DNA of 64,000 nucleotides from Roseivirga thermotolerans. Its GTDB lineage: Bacteria > Bacteroidota > Bacteroidia > Cytophagales > Cyclobacteriaceae. Within the stretch, counting starts at the first letter, position 1, and each line of letters begins with the position of its first letter. Positions 23,527 to 31,413 of the stretch are shown here, in pieces. The translations under genes were made by a program, and so were the position numbers. The notes below the pieces were generated by a model. It searched no databases, had not been told where the DNA came from, and saw only the letters and a program-made list of their open reading frames with translations. The stretch spans positions 120,448-184,447 of the forward strand of contig NZ_BNAG01000005.1 of NCBI RefSeq assembly GCF_014653175.1, in the 5' to 3' direction.

Positions 23527-24729
23527 CTAGTCTAAATTCTCTAAGTACTTATAACCACTACCGGTGTTGATCATCAGTACGCTGTCAGTATCAGAAATAT
23601 GCTGTGACGCTTTTAGTTTAGGTATAGCCTTAAGCAATGCAGCACCCTCAGGAGCCACCAATACACCTTCCGAAGCGGCCATTTCTTTTACTCCTGCAAC
23701 CATTTCTTCTTCACTAATGGCAATACCCGTTCCTCCCGACTCATAAAGAACTTCCATGATCATATCTTCCCCAAAGGCTGTAGGCACAGCCAAACCATTG
23801 GCCAGCGATTCACGATAGGCTTTGGTTGACCTGTCAACCCCATTTAATCGATCCACTATTGGGGCACAATTTTGAGCCTGCACAACAATCATACGCGGCA
23901 ATCGTGCGGAAGAATCGAGCCAACCTAAGTCCATCATTTCATAAAAGGCCTTCCAAATACCTAGAAGCCCGGTTCCTCCGCCAGTAGGATAAAGAATCAC
24001 ATCGGGCAGATTCCAGTTGAGTTGCTCCACCAACTCATAGCCCATGGTCTTTTTACCTTCTAAGCGATACGGCTCTTTAAGTGTAGATATATTAAACGCC
24101 CCAGTCTCTTTCTCAAGTTTTGTGGCCAAAGCACCACACCGATCAATCAGCCCATCAACCAAAATTAGCTCCGCACCAAAATACCGGCATTCGTCCTGGA
24201 AAATCCTGGGCGTATGCTTTGGCATTATTACGGTAGCCTGCATACCTGCTGCGGCACAGTATGCACTCATAGCCCCACCTGCATTACCTGCTGTAGGAAT
24301 TACACAGTGTTTCACTCCAAACTCTTTGGCTTTAGAAATTGCCATGCTCAAACCACGTGCTTTAAACGATCCGGTTGGGTTCAGCGACTCGTCTTTCATT
24401 TTCAAAGACTCTAAACCATAGGACTGTGCTAATTTCTTCAGGTTAAGAATAGGGGTCATCCCTTCACCCAGCGATACAATATGATCATCCTTCAAAATGG
24501 GCAGAACCTCCTGATACCTCCACATGGTAGCAGGCCTGCCGGCCAGGTCTTCCGGGCGAAGCGACTGGGCAAAGTCATACTTAGCAACCAATGGTTTCTG
24601 GCAACAGTGGGCATAGGTCTGAAGAGTGTTTAGAGGGTAGTGCTTATTACAATGAGAGCACTCCAGATGAGTGGCCAGTGAAATGGAAGGAGCTATAGAC
24701 TGATGCATGCCGCAAAACTGCATCGTCAA
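23527..24729 (-). CDS. Threonine synthase-like PLP enzyme
   Basis: A 400-residue fold-type II PLP enzyme. The N-terminal region has CSHCNKHY and HCCQKP, a zinc-ribbon-like part seen in some threonine synthases. The PLP lysine is in NPTGSFKARG, followed by TAGNAGGAMSAY and the phosphate loop PTGGGTGLLG. It could be true threonine synthase, which would fit the homoserine genes 1.4 kb away, or a relative such as cysteate synthase, which would fit the downstream YeiH-type exporter. It lies between a LysR regulator (41-bp gap upstream) and yeiH (12-bp gap), all on one strand. Confidence 0.75.
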   Translation of the reverse strand: MTMQFCGMHQSIAPSISLATHLECSHCNKHYPLNTLQTYAHCCQKPLVAKYDFAQSLRPEDLAGRPATMWRYQEVLPILKDDHIVSLGEGMTPILNLKKLAQSYGLESLKMKDESLNPTGSFKARGLSMAISKAKEFGVKHCVIPTAGNAGGAMSAYCAAAGMQATVIMPKHTPRIFQDECRYFGAELILVDGLIDRCGALATKLEKETGAFNISTLKEPYRLEGKKTMGYELVEQLNWNLPDVILYPTGGGTGLLGIWKAFYEMMDLGWLDSSARLPRMIVVQAQNCAPIVDRLNGVDRSTKAYRESLANGLAVPTAFGEDMIMEVLYESGGTGIAISEEEMVAGVKEMAASEGVLVAPEGAALLKAIPKLKASQHISDTDSVLMINTGSGYKYLENLD

Positions 24730-24770
24730 TCATAACCAATCAAATGAATTAATGTAACAACCTATAACCG

Positions 24771-25667
24771 TTAGTTATAAACACTCTTTGCCTCGCGGAT
24801 AAACGCCCGGGTGGTGTCGGTGAGGCTTTCTCCCGTCCTTGTGACAAAATTAAAACTTCTCTCTATGAGTAGCCCCGGAATATTCACCTCCTGAAGAAGC
24901 CCCAGAGCCACTTCACGCTTTATAGCCAGCGGAGAGAGAAACCCAATAGAATCATCTTCAATAAGAAAGTTCTTTAACACTTCCGTGCCACCAAGCCTAA
25001 CTTTTATATTGAGATCGCTCGCTTTAATATTCCATTTAGACATGGTTCTGGACCAAGCCGAAAGAGTTCCTGAACCAATCTCTCTCATGGCCAGTGGTGC
25101 GGCCTTAAACTCATCCATAGAAACCTCTCGCCCGGCAAAAGGACTACGCGCAGAACACACTGGCACAATGCGGTCGTTCATAAAGAATTCATAATGCAGC
25201 GCATTAGACTCTTGCTTATCTTCTACCACCGCCAAATCGATTTCATGTGCTTTCAAAGCTTTAAGTACATTTTCTGTATTCCGATTGATTAGGGTAATTT
25301 TAACCAGCGGCCATTTTTTACGAAAAGAAGAAAGCACCCTAGGCAGTACGTAAAGCGAAAGTGTGGTGCTAGCTCCAATTTTAAGCTCGGCCTTTGCTGT
25401 CATCCGGCTTTTTATGATCTCTACATCCGCCTCCATTCGGTTCTGAATCAACTTGGCTTCTCTTAAATAGGTAAGCATTTTTTCGCCCTGAGGAGTAAGT
25501 GCAATGGCATTCCCCTGGCGCTCAAAAAGCGGCACTTCAATAAGCGATTCCAGCTTTTTTATTTGCTTACTTACGGCAGGCTGAGAAATACAAAGCACCT
25601 CAGCCGCCTTAGAAAAACTCAAGTGGCAGGCTACAGCATAGAATACTTCATACGATACAGACAGCAT
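24771..25667 (-). CDS. LysR family transcriptional regulator
   Basis: A 298-residue LysR-type regulator. The N-terminal winged helix reads FYAVACHLSFSKAAEVLCIS then QPAVSKQIKKLE, and the periplasmic-binding-like effector domain follows (LKIGASTTLSLYVLP, DLAVVEDKQ, IGFLSPLAIKRE). It precedes a threonine-synthase-like enzyme and a YeiH-type exporter on the same strand, and in enterobacteria the LysR protein YeiE is a neighbour of yeiH, so it probably regulates those two genes. The effector could be a sulfur compound, but this is inferred from context only. Confidence 0.88.
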   Translation of the reverse strand: MLSVSYEVFYAVACHLSFSKAAEVLCISQPAVSKQIKKLESLIEVPLFERQGNAIALTPQGEKMLTYLREAKLIQNRMEADVEIIKSRMTAKAELKIGASTTLSLYVLPRVLSSFRKKWPLVKITLINRNTENVLKALKAHEIDLAVVEDKQESNALHYEFFMNDRIVPVCSARSPFAGREVSMDEFKAAPLAMREIGSGTLSAWSRTMSKWNIKASDLNIKVRLGGTEVLKNFLIEDDSIGFLSPLAIKREVALGLLQEVNIPGLLIERSFNFVTRTGESLTDTTRAFIREAKSVYN

Positions 25668-25791
25668 GGTTGCAATATAAGAAGCTCTTTGAGCTTACTT
25701 AAATTTCCTTTGGCTTGTTTTGAAATGTGAAAAACGCCTGTTACGTTTGCACCATCAAGTCATTCAATCCCGATTCAAAGGGAACGAATCG

Positions 25792-25917
25792 ATTTATAAA
25801 GAAGCGTGGAGAGACAGGCTCTATGAAGCGCTAGCAACCACTCCCGATCCATCGGGAAAAGGTGCTAAATCCTGATCCCAAAATGGGTGCCAGGTGGCAT
25901 TCGGGAGAATATAAATT
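25792..25917 (+). promoter_or_regulatory. SAM-I (S-box) riboswitch
   Basis: The P1 arms ATTTATA (25792-25798) and TATAAAT (25910-25916) pair exactly. Between them are the conserved S-box blocks GGAGAGACAGGCTCTATGAA, GCTAGCAACCA, a GATCCATCGGG arm, AAAGGTGCTAAATCCTG and GTGCCAGGTGGCA-like segments in the right order. It sits 159 bp before metX, where SAM would repress methionine synthesis. Confidence 0.95.
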
Positions 25918-25959
25918 GGTTAAACATGCTTTCTAATCCAATTACAAAACCTTTCAGAG

Positions 25960-25980
25960 GTTGGGTGAAAGCCACCCAAC
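25960..25980 (+). promoter_or_regulatory. Hairpin between SAM riboswitch and metX
   Basis: GTTGGGTG (25960-25967) and CACCCAAC (25973-25980) close a 5-base loop AAAGC. No T-run follows, so it is not a classical terminator. It may be part of the expression platform. The rest of 25981-26075 shows only a TTCTAATCCA sequence that also occurs at 25931. Confidence 0.5.
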
Positions 25981-26075
25981 AGGCAGCGCTTATTACCATT
26001 ATTTGTTCTGATCGAATGTGTTGTGCCTAGGCCATACACCTTCTAATCCACTTTTCACACAAATCATTTCAGAAC

Positions 26076-27143
26076 ATGTTAATTCAAAGCCCTAAAGGGT
26101 CGGCTGTAGCCAGTGCTCAGCCAGACGCTATACAACAATTTATTATAAAAGGAGATTTTAGCCTGGAAAACGGCAGCTTTCTTACCGATCCGGTTATAGC
26201 CTATCATACCTTCGGAAAGCTAAATGCCAGTAAATCTAATGTCGTATGGATTTGCCATGCCCTTACAGCCAATGCCAACCCGCTGGAATGGTGGCCCGGA
26301 CTGGTAGGCGAGCAATACCTCATTAATCCGAGGGAACACTTTATTGTTTGTGCCAACATACTAGGCTCATGCTATGGGAGTACAGGGCCTAAAGACTTCA
26401 ACCCTGCCACCGGTGAGCGCTATTTGAGAGACTTTCCATTGCTCACTATTCGAGACATGGTAAAAGCCCATGAGCAGCTCAGGCAACATCTGGGCATAAA
26501 CCGCATTTATCTGGGCCTTGGAGGTTCTATGGGTGGGCAGCAAATTTTGGAGTGGGCTATTGAAAGCCCTACACTTTTTGAAAACCTCTGCATTATTGCA
26601 GCCGGGGCCAAAAGTTCGCCATGGGGAATAGGCATACGCTCTGCTCAACGCATGGCTATTGAAGCCGACCCAAGTTTTTTCTCGAGCTCGCCAAAAGGTG
26701 GCTGGAAGGGACTGGAAGCTGCACGCGCCATGGCTATGATTTCTTACCGAACGGATAAAATCTATAATGAAAACCAGGAGGATGGCCAGGAAAAGATTGA
26801 CGGCTTTAATGCCGAGAGCTACCAACGCTATCAGGGTTTAAAACTTCAGAAACGCTTTAATGCACACAGCTACTATGCGCTTTCCAAATGCATGGACACG
26901 CACGATGTAGGTCGCAAAAGAGGCGGAGTACAGCAGGCGCTCAAACGGGTGAAAGCCAACACACTGGTGATAGGTATTAATTCAGATTTACTATTTACCC
27001 GCAACGACCAGCAAATACTGGCTCACGGAATAAAACATTCAAAACTCACTTTTATAGACTCAAACTATGGACACGATGGCTTTTTAGTAGAAGCCAAAAC
27101 CATTTCAACCCACATCGAAAACTTCTTAAACGAGCACCCATGA
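26076..27143 (+). CDS. metX: Homoserine O-acetyltransferase
   Basis: A 355-residue alpha/beta-hydrolase-type acyltransferase that activates homoserine for methionine synthesis. The nucleophile elbow is GLGGSMGGQQ, the oxyanion region reads WICHALTANANPLEWWPGL, the Asp is in INSDLLFT and the His in YGHDGFLVE. Family length fits; acetyl rather than succinyl donor is the default for MetX-type proteins. It overlaps the homoserine dehydrogenase gene by 4 bp and both are downstream of a SAM-I riboswitch, so the pair forms a SAM-repressed methionine operon. Confidence 0.94.
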   Translation: MLIQSPKGSAVASAQPDAIQQFIIKGDFSLENGSFLTDPVIAYHTFGKLNASKSNVVWICHALTANANPLEWWPGLVGEQYLINPREHFIVCANILGSCYGSTGPKDFNPATGERYLRDFPLLTIRDMVKAHEQLRQHLGINRIYLGLGGSMGGQQILEWAIESPTLFENLCIIAAGAKSSPWGIGIRSAQRMAIEADPSFFSSSPKGGWKGLEAARAMAMISYRTDKIYNENQEDGQEKIDGFNAESYQRYQGLKLQKRFNAHSYYALSKCMDTHDVGRKRGGVQQALKRVKANTLVIGINSDLLFTRNDQQILAHGIKHSKLTFIDSNYGHDGFLVEAKTISTHIENFLNEHP

Positions 27144-28417
27144 AAAACATCAATATCGGACTCTTTGGCTTTGGCTGTGTTGGCCAGGGACTTTACGAAA
27201 CGTTGAATAACTCCCGAAACTTTGCGGGTGAAATCAGCAAAATCTGCATTAAAAACCCCGAGAAGAAAAGAAAACTGCCGGCTCAACTCTTTACTACCAA
27301 AAAAGAGGAGATAATCAATGACCCAACCATTGACATAGTGGTTGAACTAATTGATGATGCCGAAGCGGCATTTTACATTGTAACAGAATCACTCAAAGCG
27401 GGGAAATCGGTTGTTACGGCCAATAAAAAAATGGTGGCCGAAAACCTGGAGACTTTGGTAGCACTGCAGGAGCAAACAGGAAAAGCGGTGCTCTACGAAG
27501 GAGCAGTCTGCGGCAGTATTCCTATTATTCGTACCCTTGAAGAATATTTTGGACATGAACCGCTGCTAGAGGTTAGAGGCATATTCAACGGCTCTACCAA
27601 CTACATCCTCACTAAAATATTTAATGAACGGCTCGACTACCCTAAAGCTCTTAAACAAGCTCAGGAACTCGGCTTTGCCGAAAGTGACCCCACGCTGGAT
27701 GTTCAGGGCTATGACCCCAAATACAAACTAAGTATTCTGCTTACCCATGCCTTTGGCATTCATGTGCACCCAAACGACATTACCAATCTGGGTATTGACC
27801 GCCTTAAAGCGGCCGACCTGGAGTATGCCAGAGCTCATGGTCTAACCATTAAGCTGGTAGCCCAGGCACGCAGAATTGGTGACAAAGTATATGGCTTTGT
27901 TATCCCTCAATTTGTAGAACCTAATCACAGCCTGGCTAGCATTGAAAATGAGTTCAATGCAGTGACCATTCATGGTGAATTTTGCGATGAACAATTATTC
28001 ATTGGCAAAGGAGCCGGAAGCTTGCCAACCGGAGCAGCCGTGCTCTCCGATATATCGGCATTGAGCTACGACTATAAGTATGAGTATAAAAAACACTATA
28101 ACTTAGGTCAGCTACCTTTCAGTAATCAATCGCCCGTGCAAGTATATGTCAGCTATAATTCACCGGAAGAAGTAGATCTTACCGACTTTGAAAACATTCA
28201 GGAGAAATACTTCAGCTTTGATCACTGCTATATTGTGGGGCACGTTTGTATTGGCAAGCTTCAGCAAAGCCAATGGCAAAACAATCCCAATATTAATGTA
28301 GTTCTCACAGCAGAAGCATGTCAGACCAGTCTGGGCAACCTGTGTGTATCTGACTTAAAAGAGGAAATTTCAGAACTAAAGAAAGGACAAAAAATCAGGG
28401 AAAGAATCACTGTTTAG
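27140..28417 (+). CDS. Homoserine dehydrogenase
   Basis: A 425-residue enzyme reducing aspartate semialdehyde to homoserine. The Rossmann motif is GLFGFGCVGQGLYE, the catalytic region contains VTANKKMVAENL and FNGSTNYILTKIF, and the substrate lysine segment is GFAESDPTLDVQGYDPKYKL. The segment after residue ~330 is a beta/alpha domain (VQVYVSYNSPEE and following) that takes the place of an ACT domain. It is coupled to metX by a 4-bp overlap, so this copy should serve methionine. A separate thrA-type aspartokinase fusion, if any, is not in the window. Confidence 0.93.
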   Translation: MKNINIGLFGFGCVGQGLYETLNNSRNFAGEISKICIKNPEKKRKLPAQLFTTKKEEIINDPTIDIVVELIDDAEAAFYIVTESLKAGKSVVTANKKMVAENLETLVALQEQTGKAVLYEGAVCGSIPIIRTLEEYFGHEPLLEVRGIFNGSTNYILTKIFNERLDYPKALKQAQELGFAESDPTLDVQGYDPKYKLSILLTHAFGIHVHPNDITNLGIDRLKAADLEYARAHGLTIKLVAQARRIGDKVYGFVIPQFVEPNHSLASIENEFNAVTIHGEFCDEQLFIGKGAGSLPTGAAVLSDISALSYDYKYEYKKHYNLGQLPFSNQSPVQVYVSYNSPEEVDLTDFENIQEKYFSFDHCYIVGHVCIGKLQQSQWQNNPNINVVLTAEACQTSLGNLCVSDLKEEISELKKGQKIRERITV

Positions 28418-28477
28418 GCCATTTTCCGGACAACTATCTTTTTTCAGGTTCTCTTACTGATTTAATCTTTTAGTCAA

Positions 28478-28485
28478 TATATTTG
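28478..28485 (+). promoter_or_regulatory. -7 promoter box of nqrF
   Basis: TATATTTG matches TAnnTTTG 58 bp before the nqrF ATG. No TTTG at -33. Confidence 0.45.
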
Positions 28486-28543
28486 TAGCCCTAACGGCCA
28501 GTCTGGCTATAACACAAAATATTGATTTAAAATCGCTTAGTAG

Positions 28544-29848
28544 ATGTCATCTATCATTATTACTTCAATAGTTGCGTTCTCTGTGGTAATCTTGCTATTG
28601 GTTCTGATTCTGCTCTATGCACAATCAAAGCTGGTGCAGTCGGGAGACGTTAAAATCATCATCAACGGAGATGAGAAGAATCCCGTCATTGCTTCGGCAG
28701 GTTCTACCCTCTTGAACACACTATCGGGTCAGAAGATTTTCCTCCCATCCGCATGTGGTGGCGGAGGAACTTGCGCCATGTGCAAGTGTACAGTGAAAGA
28801 AGGAGGAGGAGATGTGTTGCCTACAGAAGTAGGCCACTTGAGCAGATCCGAACAAAAAGAAGGTGTTAGACTTTCTTGCCAGGTAAAAGTGAAGCAGGAT
28901 ATGCGTATTGAAATACCGGAAGAAATCTTCGGTATTAAGAAATGGGAATGCGAAGTAGTTTCTAACTACAATGTGGCATCTTTCATTAAAGAATTTGTGG
29001 TGAAGCTTCCTGAAGGAGAACACCTTGAGTTCGAAGCGGGAGGTTATATTCAGGTAGACGTTCCGCCAATTACCTGCGACTTTAAGGATATTGACATAAA
29101 ACCTCATCCGGAAGACCCTGCCGGCCCGGACAAGTTTAAGGGCGACTGGGATAAGTTTAACCTGTGGGATCTGAAAATGGTGAATAAAGAACCCGTGTTC
29201 AGAGCTTACTCTATGGCCAACCACCCGGCTGAAGGAAACATAATTATGCTGAACATCCGAATTGCTACCCCACCTTGGGACAGAGCAAACAACAAATGGA
29301 TGGATGTGAATCCGGGTATCTGCTCTTCTTATGTATTTACCAGAAAGCCTGGCGACAAAGTAACCATTTCAGGACCTTACGGAGAGTTCTTTATTAAGCC
29401 TACCGATGCAGAGATGCTCTACATTGGTGGTGGTGCCGGCATGGCTCCAATGAGATCTCACCTCTTCCACCTCTTCCACACCCTAAAAACCGGAAGAAAA
29501 GTAACCTACTGGTACGGTGGTAGATCTAAGAGAGAGCTTTTCTACCTGGAAGATTTCAGGAAAATAGAAAGAGAGTTCCCTAACTTCCAGTTCTTTGTGG
29601 TGCTTTCTGAGCCTCTTCCTGAAGACAACTGGAAAGTGAAGAAAGATATTCACGATAAAGAAGGAGACGGTTTCCTCGGCTTTGTTCACCAGGCGGTTAT
29701 AGACCAGTATTTGAGCAAACACGATGCCCCTGAAGAAATAGAATTCTACTTCTGCGGACCTCCAATGATGAACGCAGCGGTTCTCAAAATGTGTGACGAT
29801 TGGGGTGTGCCTGATGAAAACGTTTCTTTTGACGACTTCGGAGGTTAA
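28544..29848 (+). CDS. nqrF: Na+-translocating NADH:quinone reductase subunit F
   Basis: NqrF is the NADH-oxidising subunit of the sodium-pumping respiratory complex. The 434-residue protein has one N-terminal membrane helix (about residues 5-27), a [2Fe-2S] domain with [12 protein letters not shown] and LSCQVKV, an FAD site RAYSMANHP, and an NADH domain with [13 protein letters not shown] and [13 protein letters not shown]. Length matches. The other subunits (nqrABCDE), usually adjacent and upstream, are not here: upstream is homoserine dehydrogenase and downstream is a terminator, so the gene is a stand-alone transcription unit in this genome. Confidence 0.96.
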   Translation: MSSIIITSIVAFSVVILLLVLILLYAQSKLVQSGDVKIIINGDEKNPVIASAGSTLLNTLSGQKIFLPSACGGGGTCAMCKCTVKEGGGDVLPTEVGHLSRSEQKEGVRLSCQVKVKQDMRIEIPEEIFGIKKWECEVVSNYNVASFIKEFVVKLPEGEHLEFEAGGYIQVDVPPITCDFKDIDIKPHPEDPAGPDKFKGDWDKFNLWDLKMVNKEPVFRAYSMANHPAEGNIIMLNIRIATPPWDRANNKWMDVNPGICSSYVFTRKPGDKVTISGPYGEFFIKPTDAEMLYIGGGAGMAPMRSHLFHLFHTLKTGRKVTYWYGGRSKRELFYLEDFRKIEREFPNFQFFVVLSEPLPEDNWKVKKDIHDKEGDGFLGFVHQAVIDQYLSKHDAPEEIEFYFCGPPMMNAAVLKMCDDWGVPDENVSFDDFGG

Positions 29849-29867
29849 ATAAACCCAACAAAATATT

Positions 29868-29900
29868 GAAAGCCATCTGTGAAAGCAGATGGCTTTTTTG
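29868..29900 (+). terminator. Rho-independent terminator of nqrF
   Basis: AGCCATCTG (29871-29879) pairs with CAGATGGCT (29886-29894) around a GTGAAAG-like loop, then six T. Confidence 0.92.
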
Positions 29901-30060
29901 TTATTCATTTTTCCACAACACAAGTTTACCTACCACACAGATACTAGCCAGTTACAAACAATGGGCAGGTCCTTCGACATCGCTCAGAATGAAAACAATC
30001 AGACTTAGACATCCACATAGGCAGACAAGATGCATGGCAAGCCTGATCTTATCGAACTTC

Positions 30061-30339
30061 TCACCACAAACTGATACTCAGAACAAATAAAAGGAGAGCG
30101 AAGTAATACAACCCTACGAAGACCTTCACCCAGAGAGCTTTCTCTCTTAGCCCCTCAACCTCATTCTCCAAAAGCCTGTACCTCATAAACCAAGGGCCAA
30201 ACACTTCCAAAAAGTGTCCAGAGGTAAAATCATCAACTCCCTTTATTTCCCCTCCTTTGAGTAAATAGTATATATGCAATACAATCTTTACTATCATAAA
30301 CAAGAATGCCAGAAACAGGGATACAAAAGGGAAAAGCAT
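30061..30339 (-). CDS. Small two-helix membrane protein
   Basis: A 92-residue protein with one hydrophobic segment at each end: LFPFVSLFLAFLFMIVKIVL at the start and VFVGLYYFALLLFVLSISLW at the end. A charged middle part (GGEIKGVDDFTSGHF, RYRLLENEVEGLREK) lies between. The frame extends to a TTG five codons upstream, but the ATG at 30339 is preferred. It stands between the nqrF terminator and the isomerase gene on the opposite strand. No family was recognised; reality is supported by the regular membrane pattern only. Confidence 0.55.
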   Translation of the reverse strand: MLFPFVSLFLAFLFMIVKIVLHIYYLLKGGEIKGVDDFTSGHFLEVFGPWFMRYRLLENEVEGLREKALWVKVFVGLYYFALLLFVLSISLW

Positions 30340-30417
30340 ACTACAAAGGGCCAACTATTCTTAGCTTCATCCAATTAATGTAGTCATTTTGTATATTCAA
30401 CACTGAACCTTAATACT

Positions 30418-31284
30418 ATGACACTGAAACGCAGAAACTTTTTGAAAAAAGCCGGTGGTTTTGCAGCCGGTCTGGCATTAGCGCCCTATGCCTGCGCTAC
30501 CGAGAAAGAAGCTGAAGTAACCGCAAGCAATGCTTTTGGTATTCAGCTGTATACCTTACGCGAAGATTTTCCCAAAGACCCCAGAGGAGTATTAGCTCAG
30601 TTGGCCTCTTTTGGCTATAAGCAAATAGAAAGCTACGAGGGACCTCAAGGCATGTTTTGGGGCATGACCAATAAAGAGTTTAAAGCCTACATGGACGAGC
30701 TGGGTATGGAAATAGTGGCCAGCCATTGCGACATTGACAAAGACTTTGAACGCAAAGCGGCCGAAGCGGGAGAAATTGGCATGAAGTACCTCATTTGCCC
30801 CTGGCGAAGTATGCAAACGCTCGATGAATATAAAAGTGCTACTGAAGATTTTAACCGGAAAGGGGAAATATGCCGAGCCAATGGTCTGCGTTTTGCCTAC
30901 CACAACCATGCCTACAGTTTTACCCAGTTAGACGGGGTGTATCCTCAAGACATTTTTATGAAAGACTCTGACACCAATCTGGTAGACTTTGAAATGGACA
31001 TATACTGGGTGGTAACGGCCAATGAAGATCCCATAGAGTGGATGAAAAAATACCCCAACCGATTTAAGCTTTCGCATGTGAAAGACCGGGAGAAAAATGC
31101 AACCACCCACGATGCCAGCTGCACTTTGGGTACTGGCAGCATCGACTACCCAGCCATTCTGAAAGCCGCCAGGCAATATGGAATGGAACACCTCATAGTT
31201 GAACAGGAGAAATACGATGGCACTACACCCCTGCAAAGCGCAAAAGACAATGCCGATTATCTGAGCAAATTGGTTAAAGTCTAA
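30418..31284 (+). CDS. Exported sugar phosphate isomerase/epimerase-like TIM barrel
   Basis: A 288-residue protein of the xylose-isomerase-like TIM-barrel superfamily. It starts with a twin-arginine signal (RRNFLKKAGGFAAGLALAPY), so it acts in the periplasm; the cysteine in PYACATE might allow lipidation. Metal-binding positions are visible in QIESYEG, SHCDI, AYHNHAYSF, VDFEMDIYWV, LSHVKDRE and LIVEQEKYDG. Substrate is unknown; homologues act on sugars, inositols or oxidised glycosides. A 12-bp-stem terminator follows. Functional naming stays at superfamily level. Confidence 0.85.
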   Translation: MTLKRRNFLKKAGGFAAGLALAPYACATEKEAEVTASNAFGIQLYTLREDFPKDPRGVLAQLASFGYKQIESYEGPQGMFWGMTNKEFKAYMDELGMEIVASHCDIDKDFERKAAEAGEIGMKYLICPWRSMQTLDEYKSATEDFNRKGEICRANGLRFAYHNHAYSFTQLDGVYPQDIFMKDSDTNLVDFEMDIYWVVTANEDPIEWMKKYPNRFKLSHVKDREKNATTHDASCTLGTGSIDYPAILKAARQYGMEHLIVEQEKYDGTTPLQSAKDNADYLSKLVKV

Positions 31285-31316
31285 GTCTAACCGAAGGTTG
31301 ATGGAATGATCCATTT

Positions 31317-31373
31317 AATCCTTCATTCCAATTAGAGCGAGAAACTCTTTTTAGAATGAAGGATTTATTTTTC
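31317..31373 (+). terminator. Terminator after the TIM-barrel gene
   Basis: AATCCTTCATTC (31317-31328) and GAATGAAGGATT (31354-31365) form a 12-bp stem followed by TATTTTT. On the other strand it could also serve the convergent T9SS protein gene. Confidence 0.8.
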
Positions 31374-31413
31374 AGGTACCAATCGGCACATGCAGTATGA
31401 AATAGGAGCTTGC

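Noticed and set aside
29940..30060. Possible extragenic repeat with TTCGACATCGCTCAGAATGA
   Set aside because: Only one copy in the window, so a repeat cannot be supported here.
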